Under the pieces are notes generated by a model, which had not been told where the DNA came from, searched no databases, and saw only the letters and a list, made by a program, of their open reading frames with translations. A program made the position numbers and the translations under genes. DNA of 64,000 nucleotides from Polydactylus sextarius (taxonomy: Eukaryota > Chordata > Actinopteri > Polynemidae), in contig CM028919.1 of assembly GCA_016801845.1 (NCBI GenBank), positions 7,456,001 through 7,520,000 of the forward strand, in the 5' to 3' direction. Below, piece after piece: positions 53,301 to 64,000 of this stretch (its first letter is position 1; each line of letters opens with the position of its first letter).

Positions 53301-54095
53301 ATACTTTTAGTATGCAGTATGGAATTGGGACGCAGACAAGCAATTCACTGATTAGCTTTTTCTTTGTGGTTGGAGACATGCCAGTCAGTGAGCACAGTAA
53401 ATATTTCTCATTCCCTGCCATCAAAACTCCAACTACTGCTGCTGTTCTATCCCAGTAATGAATTAATTACATTCACTGGGTGTTCCTGCTGCCAGTCTGA
53501 TCAGTGGGATCTACACTATCTACCTGTCTGTCTGTTTCTATCTCTCTTATATGTTCCTGAAATTATGTGAGTGTAAAAGAACTTTTTGATCCACTGAAGT
53601 GCTGTTGTCTCCCTCTTCCCATTCATCTTCATCACTCGTTCACATTATCCCCATCCCTCCTCCTATGCTCTCTCTCCTTCTGCAGCTTCCCTTTTAAACT
53701 TGGCTGTGTCACCAATTTCTCTCCACATATCTCTCTGTCTCCATCACCGTCTTTATCTGTCTCTTTCTGTCTCTATCGTGTGAAACATCGCTTTATCCGT
53801 CCCCTTTAAGTATTTCAGTCTGTAACACCCTTCTTCTATCTCCCCTTCTCCCTATCGCTCCGATCTCTGCCTCTCTAAACATCTTACTTTGCCATTGACT
53901 CTGTGTCTCTTCACATGTTTGTTTCATGCCTTTTTTATGTGCTGTCTTCTGTTTCACTTTTTGTCTGCTCACCTAATTCTTTCCTTGTTCTTATAATGTC
54001 TTTTTTTATTATTATTTATTTATTTTTTTTTTTTAAGTTCGCTGTCCTATGGTCTGTGGTGCTAATTCTGATGCTGTGCCTGTCATATCTGTCAG

Positions 54096-54130
54096 TGTGT
54101 GTATGTGTGTGTGTGTGTGTGTGCGTGTGT
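54096..54130. repeat. (GT)n microsatellite, interrupted
   Basis: A GT array with AT and GC interruptions, after a CT- and TCTG-rich stretch at 53590-53900. Confidence 0.9.
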
Positions 54131-56235
54131 GCTAAGGGGTCAGGGTGCTGGCTCTGCTTAGCTCTCTGGTTGGCTGAGCCCATCTGTCAGTCAAAAATGG
54201 GTGACCTGTGCTTGCGGTCGCCAGCCAGCCGTGTCGTCACTTCGACAGAATTATGAAAATCCCTGTCTATTGCTCATTGGCTCAATTGAATTACAAGCAG
54301 TGCCTTGTTCCGTGCAGGGTTTTTAAACGGCTGATTTAAGGCGCACACACATGTGCGCGTACGTGCATTCCGCTGCCGATGAGGGTTAGCGTGGCTATTT
54401 ATTCCCTCCTTCTGCAGAGCAGGAAGCCTTTTCATACGACTCTTGTTTTGATAGATTTTTGATTGAGTTCTTCTCAGTGTTTGTGTGTATGTTTGTGTCT
54501 TTGTACCTTAATATGCCGCTTTTGTTTTCTTCACACTGCTTCTGCAGTTTATGGTGAATTATTTGCTTCGCAGGACGTCTATTCTGTGTCATTCCTCCCT
54601 ACAGCACTTCACATCTGTTGTCATTTCATTACAGACATTTATTTGACACTGTGTGCCTGCCAAGATACTCTGGATAAATCACACTGTTATTTTGTGTGCT
54701 TCCACACACCTGAGTGGAAGGAAAAGGCAGAAAATGGTCTTATTTTCTACTTCCAGCAGTTATTTTTATTGATATAAGCAACAACACAGCTAGTCTGTTT
54801 ATTACTAAGCATATTCTCAGTCAAAGAGAATCAGGTTTCATTGAGCTGCTGTGTTCCCAGTAGGTACAGTGCATTCATACAGTCAGCCCCAGCAATCAAA
54901 CTGAAAGTGCATTTGAATGACTCTTTCTTCCCTCCCAAAGCCACTGTGACAGGTTGCTGCTTGTTAGACCTCTAGTCCGCCTGCCGTTTCTATGCTTATT
55001 TGACTGACTGACTGGCGGTATTTCTGTTTCTCTCTTCCTTTGTCTCCGTGTCTGTCTTTCTGCTTGCTTACCTGATTGCCTGTCTACATGCTTGCATATC
55101 TGTCAGTCTCTCATCTTGAATGCACCGAAATCTTACATTCTCCTGTAACTTTTTTTTTTTTTCAAATTACAAACAGTTTGAAATGTTTACAGAAACTTTA
55201 AGTCTGCATTTAAATTAACCACCTTTGACCACGATAACAACAAAACAATGTTCCAAAAGTGTTTAAGTGAGAGATCTGTCACCGTCAGGTGTAAAATCAG
55301 ATTTACAAACACATCAGAGTGTTCCTCAAACCTGCACAGATATCAGTAATGTTGTTAATGTCTGTCAAAACTAAATGGTATGCAGCCACCAGAAACATTG
55401 TGGATGACACCTTTAATACTGAAGTAAATTTCTAAATCAGAGATTTTATTTTACTCGCTCGAAATTTTGAAAAAAAAAAAAGACATAGGAATCATTTGTC
55501 ATTGACATTATAAAAGAAACTCTACACATCTAGTCAGTCTCTTTATCCTGATAAAAAAGCAAAGAGACGCAACAGACGTAGCACTGGTGTGTTAAAGCCT
55601 TCTCACTCCAGCACACTTCCCTGATCTGTCCCCAGTGTATTTTTTCATATGAAATCTCAGCAACTCAAAATGACAATTTTAAAGACAATGGAAACTACTG
55701 TAGTTTATTATTAATATGTTAACTTTTCTTGCTTTTTAGCTTTATTTATAGTACCACAAGGATTTTTTGGGGGGTGGAGTGGGTTGAAGCTGAAAGAGCA
55801 ATTCTCTGTTCAATCTTTTCTGTGTGTCTTGACTTTCTCTCTGCCTTCATCTATCCTTTCCTCTGTCTATCTGTCACTGTCTACCCGTATCTGTCTGTCT
55901 GCCCATCATTGTGTTTGTCGGAGAAAGGAACCCACCCACGGTTGTCTGGTCTCGATCTCCATGGCGACCTAATCCCTACCAATCCCAGAACAGTAGTGTT
56001 CCAGTTGAGACCCACTGTGTTACACCAGCCTGTCATCACTGATCACTGGATAGAGTCGCTTCTGTTTTGTCGGCGTTGCTTTGATCCACATCTAATGACG
56101 TGTGTGTGTGTGTGTGTGATAGGGAGAGGGAGCATTTATTTGTCTTTCTTACTCTAACAAATCCCTGTACACAGACAACTTGAATTCATGTGCATTCTTT
56201 TGAGTGTGTGTCGGTATGCAAGGATGGTGCGCCTG

Positions 56236-56442
<207 letters not shown>

Positions 56443-58112
56443 ATGCTGCCCTGGCTGCCAGTAATGAATCCAGTGGTGCTGTTGGCATGAGCAGGGCCAT
56501 GCTATTAACCTCTCCACCAGCTAGACTGATCTCACTCTGTCTGTCTGTCTCATCGCCCTAATGACACACTCTCACACTCGCACGACACACACACTCACAC
56601 AAAACGCACTACACACACAGACCTGTCCTTTCTAATCAAATTTCCATTGAAGTGAAAAGTATTCTACATTGTCCAATCATCTCTATTCAAGAGAGTCAAA
56701 AAGCTTCTGCCAGTGTAGAGAGAAGATTTCTTTTTTTTTTACTATCCACTCAAAGGAAGTTACACTTCAAAAGTATTTCAAATGTATTAATCTCCACTGG
56801 CTCTCTGCAGCCAGATCAGATTTCATTATATTTTACAACAGCCATCAGTTTCAACAAGGCTTTTAAAAGTGGGTTTTCTTGCTCATAACAGTCACAGTAA
56901 AGCTACAACTCTGGATATGTGCTCTGAGCTTTTGATCTGACAAGGCCCGAGTGTAGTAGTTACGTCACATCGGATTCCCCCGTAACACCATCATTCCAGA
57001 CATAAATCACTCAGAGTTTGAGAGAGACTTTTACTTTGCCAAGCCTGCCAAGGAAGATTTAAAGGGACATTCCAAATTTTTAGAGCGCAGGGCAAAAAAG
57101 CTGGTGGTGGACTATGAGCTTTGTGTGCGCCCCAAATTACAGCCTGGGCACACGTTTAATGAGTTTGTGGCAGCGCCGTTGGCTGTCACCGAGTAAAAAA
57201 GCAGCGTGACATGATGGGGAAAAAATATGACAAGAAAAGTGCTGTCATATTGCTTCAACAGCGGTCGTAAATGTTGTTTAATAGTCTGTACTTGGCTTAT
57301 GTGTGTATGTGTATGTGGGTGTGCATGTGTTTGTGAGGCTGTTTGAATGAGAAAACCCCAGCCTCCATAGAAAATCCTTAGAGAAGTGAGGAGCACCTGG
57401 CGCTGTCTGTAGTCATAACAAACGACAAGGAGGGATTAAGACTACATTTGTATTGGTGCCAGCTTGTTACACGCACTCCCTGTTCACATTCTCTCTCATA
57501 ACCACTGTGTAATGCAGCATTGGCACTTGGCATGGCTTCGCCCTCGTGAGTTAGTTTTTTAAATGCACTCCTCTGGAATGCCCCAGCTCATCCATGTGTC
57601 CCTCATTAGGGTTACAGCCTGGGACGGGCCTGCAGTAATATCCCACACACCTCATCCCATCTGTGAGCTGACTGAGATGGAGATAATGTAGAAAGGAGGA
57701 TGCATTTGGCAAGCCAGAGGACATAAAGTTAGAGGTTTCTGCAGTGTGAGTTCATTAGGAAGAGAACTGCTGGGGGACCGGTGTCAGCCTGGCCTCAGCT
57801 AAATTAAGAGCTTAAGGTGAGGGACAAACAAATGTATTAGAGGCTGGATAGGAGCCAGCTTGTGTGAGCTCATATGGGATGTTTGGTTGTTTTTATTTTC
57901 CAGTCATTCCACGATAATTGTGGGTTGGAAGTCTCTCTTGCTTTTATGTGACTGACTACTACAGTATATCACCTGGCACCTGCTGTGATTGCCTTCTAAT
58001 TGTACCTAACAGCCACTCTCCAGTTCTTTTAATTGAAAGTGAAAATTTCGCTGCAACCTCAGCCTTGACCTTAATCTCTCACCCCCCTAACCGATGTGGG
58101 ATTGGTTGTTTC

Positions 58113-58117
58113 AGCAG
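58113..58117 (+). other. arid1b: NAGNAG tandem splice acceptor at arid1b exon 3
   Basis: Intron 2 ends TTTCAGCAG|GTG, offering two AG acceptors three bases apart (after 58114 or after 58117). Both keep the frame. They differ by one Gln codon at the exon 2/3 junction. Confidence 0.75.
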
Positions 58118-58159
58118 GTGGCGCCGTACGGCCAGCAGGGGATGGGCGGCTACACCCAA

Positions 58160-58197
<38 letters not shown>

Positions 58198-58306
58198 GCA
58201 GCAGACAGGGCAACAGGGAACCCCTCCATATTTCAGCCCCCCTCAGCAGACCCCCCCAGTCCCAACCCAGAGCCACTACCTACAGCCTCGACCACCACCA
58301 CAACAG
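58115..58306 (+). CDS. arid1b: arid1b coding exon 3, with a 16-residue polyglutamine tract
   Basis: 192 nt, 64 codons (or 63 if the second AG of the tandem acceptor is used), phase 0 at both ends; the donor is CAG|GTATGA. It reads QVAPYGQQGMGGYT, then Gln16 (58157-58204, mixed CAG and CAA codons), TGQQGTPPYFSPPQQTPPVP and a Pro/Gln-rich end. The YGQQG..GY block, the Gln/Pro-rich tail and the position after MQYPQQQ match ARID1B. The Gln run is not at this place in mammalian ARID1B as I recall it. The exon encodes about residues 486-549. The rest of the gene, including the ARID and C-terminal BAF250 domains, lies beyond the window. Confidence 0.93.
58157..58204 (+). repeat. arid1b: Coding (CAG/CAA)16 tract in arid1b exon 3
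   Basis: Sixteen consecutive Gln codons. The first seven mix CAA and CAG; the last nine are pure CAG. Pure CAG runs are the part most prone to length change. Confidence 0.95.
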
Positions 58307-58319
58307 GTATGACGCTGGT

Positions 58320-58341
58320 ACACACACACACACACACACAC
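58320..58341. repeat. (CA)n repeat 13 nt inside intron 3
   Basis: About 11 CA units starting 13 nt after the exon 3 donor. Confidence 0.95.
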
Positions 58342-58465
58342 TGTCTAACTCAGACCCTGATACACAATTCACTGTTTTCTGCGTGAAAAGAATTGTTACA
58401 CATAGACAGATGTCATTTGTCAAATATAACATCAAAATTGAAAAGGTTTCCAACCAAATCTTAAT

Positions 58466-58466
<1 letters not shown>

Positions 58467-58506
<40 letters not shown>

Positions 58507-58541
58507 TGTGTGCTTGTGTGCTTGTGTGCTTGTGTGCTTGT
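58467..58541. repeat. (GT)n followed by tandem TGCTTGTG octamers
   Basis: About 18 GT units, then about five copies of the 8-bp unit TGCTTGTG. The octamer looks derived from the GT array by a point change and amplification. Confidence 0.9.
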
Positions 58542-61500
58542 ACATAAATGACAATGTAGTGTGTTGGTGGTCCAGCAGGTTTCAGATGAGGGTCACATTA
58601 TTCATGAAAAGTATTGTGGGTAAATCTCACTCTCTGTGTTTCTGTATATTTCTACGTTCTCTGCCTCTCTCCTACATACACACACATACTTTACAGAAAC
58701 ATTTGAATGCAATACAAGTTCACAGACTGGACAGACTGAGTGTATAAACACGTACTGTACATTTCCAAGGCACACAAGCTGCTGGTGCAAACCCAATCCT
58801 CAGTACAACCAAGGGCCTGTTCCACAGATATGGATCAAGACTCGCCCTGCCAAGTTTCAGCATGATGTTCTGTAGAAGTTTTCCATTGGGAAGCTCTGTT
58901 CAGGCAGTTGCTTTTGAGTTAAGTGAAGGCTGCCCATGTGTTTCCCATCCACTCTGTAGCCAGAGGGATCCATCAGCCTGTGTGGAGTGACTCTGGCTAA
59001 CAGCCCTGCCCTGGATCAGAACAGAGCAGAACAAAACAAAACGGAGCAAGAGAAAGAACAGGGTGAGACAGGAGAGATTACAGCAGAACTGGACAGGAAA
59101 GGATAGATCAGATAGAACAGGGAGGGAAAGGAGAAGACAGAAGGAGACAGAGGAGTGAAGTGGGGATGCCCCGAGCTATTCTGTGAGATCAGTATCAGGC
59201 TTATTTCAGTTCATAAATACTGGCTGTATTAGTCCATATCCAATTCTAATGCACAGCATTGCAACAAGAGAAGAGCAGTGTGGTGCAGAATCGAGCAGAG
59301 TAAATGGTAACCTACTTTATTTTTTTTAGTATTTTTCCTTCAGTACATTTATTGTATTTGGAATTTGTGGTTTATGATAATTGTGCAAATGAGAATTTAT
59401 CTACAAAACTAATAGAAAAACTTGAAAAAAAAAATTGATGCACTGACCTTGATATCCAAGAATTATAACTATGTGTCGTATGTACGATCTCTAATATTCA
59501 CCTTAAGAGCTATGACAATTTAATATTGTAAGAGGACATAGTTTTATGATGAGTCCCTCTATCCTTGATATTGTGATATTTAATTCACTGGTCCTGTATT
59601 GTAAACCTGTAAAGCATGGGAGTTAAGTGTTATTGATGGCTGTAAATATTTTTTACAGTGCAGAGCAGCATGAGTGAATAAACAGCAGCCAGCACTATCA
59701 GAACCACATCCACAGCAACAGCTCATATGTGGAGGGCTGAGCAGGACATGCCTGTACAAAATAGCACATAGCACACATCAGGATATTTTAAGAAAAATGT
59801 GTTTTTCTCAGTGAGAAACCATTTAAATGCACATTCCTGCAGGAATAGCACTGAGCAATATGAACATCATCAGCAGCAATATTTCCACATATCCTTTTTT
59901 TAGCCCAGACACTGAATTGGCCATTAGTGGTTCACAAATGCGAGTAGACTTATTTAGCATCTGCACAAGTTGATGCCATTTGGCACTGGTGTAGTTTTGT
60001 CTGTCGAGGTAGTTATACTATGATTTACTGAGATGTAGTTAAACCTTCCTTTAGACAGACTTGAATATTGAGCACACCAAGACAAATAGCCAAGCAAAAA
60101 AAAAAAAAAAACCCCTTTGTGACCACAAAAGCAGGTTGTCAAAAAAGGAAATCATTAGTCTTAACATAGTAATTTTCATACTGAGTGAACATTTCAGCCA
60201 GCATGCCTTTTGTCTCACTGAAAAAAACACTTACTCTGTTTCCTCACTTAACATGCTCACACACACACACACACACTGTGCAGTCCACTGAATAAATAGT
60301 ATTCCCTCTAACTGGCAGAGCCTGAGATCCATGGCCACGTTGACATTTTGTGACAGTAATGGTGTGTTTTCATCATCGCTGATGATGTGGCAGCAATTGA
60401 CCCTCGCTGACATTAATACAGCAGGTAGATCAGCCCCAAGTGCTCTGATTGGCCAAAGCCCTGGTTCACCTGAGCTGATAGGTCCTGGTATTGGTTGCTA
60501 TGCCAACTACATTGGTGACCGGGGAGGTGGTCTCCGTCTGTTTGTCAATGTTATGCATGTACGCTACTTTAAGGGGAAACATTTCAAGCAGCACATATGC
60601 TTGTTAACGCTACATAAAAGCCACAATACCTCCAGCAGCCGCTGCATCAACATTGCATCCCGCTGTCTTCACCTGTAATCAAGAAATCCTTCCTATCTAG
60701 TTACAGCTATATGGTATTTTATGTCCTGGGAGCACAGCAGGCAATACGCCGACACCCCCTAGTTCCTTTCTGCTCGCCATCAGACTATACACCCAACTAA
60801 ATTCACTCTTTCCCATCAGCTAATAAGCTCCCAGCTCCCATACTTTTACATTTATATTACATTCTTACATTTTGACTTGGAGTGGGGAATGAGCTTTAAC
60901 AAGAAACCCGACTTTTAATGAACAAGTACAGTTAAAGGACGGGCTTTTCAACCAGCAGTGCGATTCATCAATATAACAGGCTTGATATATACTCTACTAT
61001 GAGTAAATGGAAATGTATGGCTGGTAATAGGCTGGATTTCTCAAGGCCAAGGTGGGTTTTGGCATTTATGCGAGTGCACTTTACAGTGAACTGTACCATT
61101 TCCATTGTGTGACAAATGCAAAAACGCTCACTAGATTTCAACAGTTTATGTTCAAGTAATTGCTGAAAAATGCACAATATTGATTATTAAAAAAAACATG
61201 ACATTTACACATAATAGAAACCAGCCGGTGTGGTGGCATTAAAACAAAGTCAATTGACCATTGATTGAGTGAGGGAGCAATTTAGGGGGAGGGAGGTATT
61301 AGAAAATAGCAGAATAAATTTAAATAACAAAGAAACTAGGTCTCCGTCTTTGATTTTGGATCCAAGAGTAAACATGTTTGGAAATTGTTCTTACACAGAG
61401 CAGTTGGCCAAGATTACAAATGGAAGATTTGGTGTTCTTTCAGCTCCAAGCTGTATTACTTTCATTTTTCTGCTCTGAGCGAGTGTGTCTTTCTATCAGT

Positions 61501-61568
61501 TTTTGTAAATGTGTGTCTGTGTGTGTACACTAATCAGCCAAGTGTGCCGCAGCAATTCTGAGCTGTGA

Positions 61569-61589
61569 AAAGGTCAAACGTTGACCTTT
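61569..61589. promoter_or_regulatory. Perfect 9-bp inverted repeat of nuclear-receptor half-sites
   Basis: AAAGGTCAA and its exact complement TTGACCTTT flank the spacer ACG. Each arm contains an AGGTCA half-site, giving a 5-base-spaced inverted repeat. Receptor binding is inferred only. Confidence 0.35.
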
Positions 61590-62035
61590 GTCTGTGATTC
61601 TAGGCTGAAATGAGACATGATGTGAGCCACACGGAACGGATTACACACACATACACACAATTGCGAGCGCACGCCAGATTAGGATGCCATTGTGGTTCTG
61701 ACCCCTGTTTTTTGACCCTGCATTACTCTGAGAAATCCAAGCTGAAAAGTTCTTTATTTTGTTCTTCCGGCACTCTCCGTAGTTCCTTTCCCCCCACTCC
61801 ACTCCCATTAACCCTAGCTAGAGGACATCCTCGAGTTGATGGAACCATTCCAGCTGCCTTTGACACAGAATGTGCTCTGCAGCCGACCGCTATTAGTTGG
61901 TTTTGTCACAAATCGAAGTGAAAATGCCGTCTTTCTTTGAGTCTACTGCACTGCTGTGACCTCATCTGATTGCAAAGAGCAAAGCAAGCTAAAAAGACAT
62001 TTCTAAGGCATCAAGGCTGATATGAAGAAAGTGTG

Positions 62036-62090
62036 TGTATATATATATATGTATATATATATATGTGTGTGTGTGTGTGCGTGTGTGTGT
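62036..62090. repeat. Compound (TA)n(TG)n microsatellite
   Basis: TA blocks with a GTA interruption, then TG units with one GC. Confidence 0.9.
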
Positions 62091-64000
62091 AATTTTTTAA
62101 TATCGTATCAGGGAAGAAGTAGTTGTTGGAGAAAAATAAATAAATGTGGGTGGTTTATTTTAGTGCTGTCGGTGTTTGAGAACACCAGATATTTTTTAAA
62201 TTGATGATTGTGAATTCTAACTCTGAGAGACGCTGTGACATAAACTTTAACTTCATTGACTGTGATGGCTTTTTGACCTCATACGCTGCTTTCGACCAAG
62301 ACTCGCTACTGTTGACGTTGTAATAAAACTATTTCTGCCTGGTGAAAAAAAATAAATAAATAAGTGATTACGTCTGCAAGCATAATTTTAACAGACCCTA
62401 TAAATATTGTGACACTAATGTTTTTGGTCTGATTGTTGGCTTCAATTACCGCGTGAGACAAAGTGCTTAACAGGAGAAAATCGCTGCCCTTTCTTCCTCT
62501 TCTCGGCCATATTACACTTGACGCACAACAGATGAAGTGGGTGATATTTTGTTACTGTCTAATACTTTCTACCTCATAAAAACAGAAATGAGAAGGCAGT
62601 AATTTCAAGAATTTGGAGATTATTTTTTATGGCGTGTTTGCTTTATTGGGTAGTATACGCTGGCGTGTGACAGCATAGACAGAGGGAGAGAGAGAGAGAG
62701 AGAGAAAAGAGGGGAAATGCAACATTGGCCACCTGCCAGACTCCAACTCATAATGTTGTGAGAACATGGTACCGGCTTTGATCGCATATTCCATGGAGCA
62801 CCCACTATTACATATTTCACCAAGAAACAGTGTGTTAAATTTATGTTTAGAGAGATATTACATGTAACAGAATATAACCATGTCATTTTGTGTAATATAA
62901 AGTGTATAGTGAATATGCCACTGAGTGGTAATTGGCTAAAGTAGAAGACTTCCTGTATTTTGGCTGCTAGTCTTTCAAGAGCGAAGTCATTCCCAGTGAC
63001 ATTTACTCCCCATAGTAAAAACCACCTATCCACTGTCCTCTGTGAAACTGATCCCACCGGTCGTTTCCTCTATTGGCCTTAACTATTTCCTCTTCCTGTC
63101 TTAGAGTGGGCTCAGGGGAGCGATGCTGTGGTGTAAAGGGGCTCTCAGCTCATTGGAGGAGACAAGCTCATTTTACAGGGACCTGCATGGAAGGAAGGAG
63201 ATACATTGGTTCAGATGCTGCTTAGCGATGCTCACGAGCACAACATCAAATACCGTGTGCTGTAAACTTGAAGAAATTGGATGACTGCTCTAAGCCTGGC
63301 AGGTCAAGTTATTAATAGTGTTTTACTGTTATTTTGAAAATACAGTAACTACAGTAACCGTGTCTCCTCCACAGACACATTGTGTGAGATGATAGAATGA
63401 GACCATAGGAAAATTTTGAAGTTTGGCTGTGAAATGCAATCATAGCTGAATCAACAAAAAATGTTTTTCAACACTTCGTAAACTTAGCTTTGTGAAATGC
63501 AGACATTTCACTTTCTTCAATGTTTTTTTTTTAAGAATTACAGACATCGCCACAGCCTGTTAAATCACATTTAATCACATACTTAATATGAAAAAAAAAA
63601 ATTAACAGAATTAAAATTAGAGACACTTGATTTTTATTAGATGGGTAAAATATTTAGAATTACACATGATGTATTAAGTCTGCTTGTACTATACATACTA
63701 TACATTCTCATGAAGGAAATTAATCTTGACAGATCAGTCTCACCACAAGCTCCATTTTGGTTGTCGTCCTTTGGCTTTAGTTTCCCCTGTTGTCAAGCAA
63801 CTGACAATGTTTCAATTTCCTTTTTTTGAGCATTTCCCAGCACAAATATGTCTGTTGGCTCAAAGGTTCAGACTGAAAGTCCCTAACCCTCTTAATGTGA
63901 TATGATTAAAAAAAAAAAAAAGAAAAAAAAGAAAACTCCGGAAAAGCTACTAAATGGGAAAGTAACTGCTGTTTCCAAAGCACAAACTCTTAGTCTCAGG

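Larger units (their letters stand above)
58307..64000 (+). other. arid1b: arid1b intron 3, 5' part (continues past the window)
   Basis: Starts GTATGA at 58307. No acceptor followed by a recognisable ARID1B exon is seen before the window ends. It holds a CA repeat at 58320, a GT array with an 8-bp tandem repeat at 58467-58541, a purine-rich stretch at 59020-59165, a (TA)/(TG) array at 62036-62090 and a GA array at 62683-62706. The remainder, including 59200-61560 and 62710-64000, is unique AT-rich sequence in which I see no gene. Confidence 0.8.

Noticed and set aside
58467..58541. Direct repeats as a possible CRISPR array
   Set aside because: The units are 2 and 8 bp without spacers; these are microsatellites in a vertebrate genome.
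57918..58547. 209-codon + strand frame across exon 3
   Set aside because: It is in a different frame from the ARID1B reading, runs through the acceptor, donor and GT array, and gives Ser and Cys/Val repeats from the CAG and GT tracts.
60331..60678. 115-codon + strand frame in intron 3, and a possible retroelement fragment at 60700-60800
   Set aside because: The wording faintly recalls fish retroelement 3' sequence but no conserved reverse-transcriptase or integrase motif can be seen.

Overview
The window is vertebrate nuclear DNA, almost certainly from a teleost fish. It has long AT-rich non-coding stretches, many (CA/GT)n, (TA)n and (TTA)n microsatellites, a decayed Tc1-like DNA transposon whose terminal motif is widespread in fish genomes, and a gene split by GT..AG introns of 17 to 23 kb. 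Nothing bacterial, viral or CRISPR-like is visible.

The one gene I can support is arid1b (BAF250B, the ARID-containing subunit of the canonical BAF SWI/SNF chromatin remodeller), on the + strand. The window holds its CpG-rich promoter and 5' leader (about 15950-16832), coding exon 1 (16833-18084), exon 2 (40797-41000) and exon 3 (58115-58306). Together these encode about the first 549 residues: the low-complexity Gln/Gly/Pro/Ser-rich N-terminus with the conserved LNQLL motif. The ARID DNA-binding domain and the C-terminal BAF250 domain must lie past the right edge. All three exons have whole-codon lengths and phase-0 junctions, once one extra base in exon 1 is allowed for. That base, near 17161, splits exon 1 into two overlapping frames exactly inside a conserved METGL..NHKLK block, so it is either an assembly error or a real frameshift.

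Layout: 1-684 is the Tc1-like remnant (minus strand, cut by the window edge). 685 to about 15900 is a gene-free upstream interval with simple repeats and TAAT-rich unique blocks. About 15950-18900 is the CpG-rich promoter, exon 1 and start of intron 1. 18085-40796 is intron 1, 41001-58114 is intron 2, and 58307-64000 is part of intron 3. The introns carry long microsatellites and several structured or motif-bearing sites: a C7/C7/C6/C7 i-motif or G4 tract, a G4 motif, an 11-bp GC hairpin, a ZNF143-like plus RFX X-box cluster, and nuclear-receptor half-site repeats.

I found no convincing undescribed system. The points most worth checking are the exon-1 frameshift, the 16-Gln tract and NAGNAG acceptor of exon 3, the short upstream ORFs before the arid1b start, and the intron-2 regulatory cluster. 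Family assignments rest on remembered similarity to vertebrate ARID1B, ARID1A and Tc1 proteins; no database search was run.
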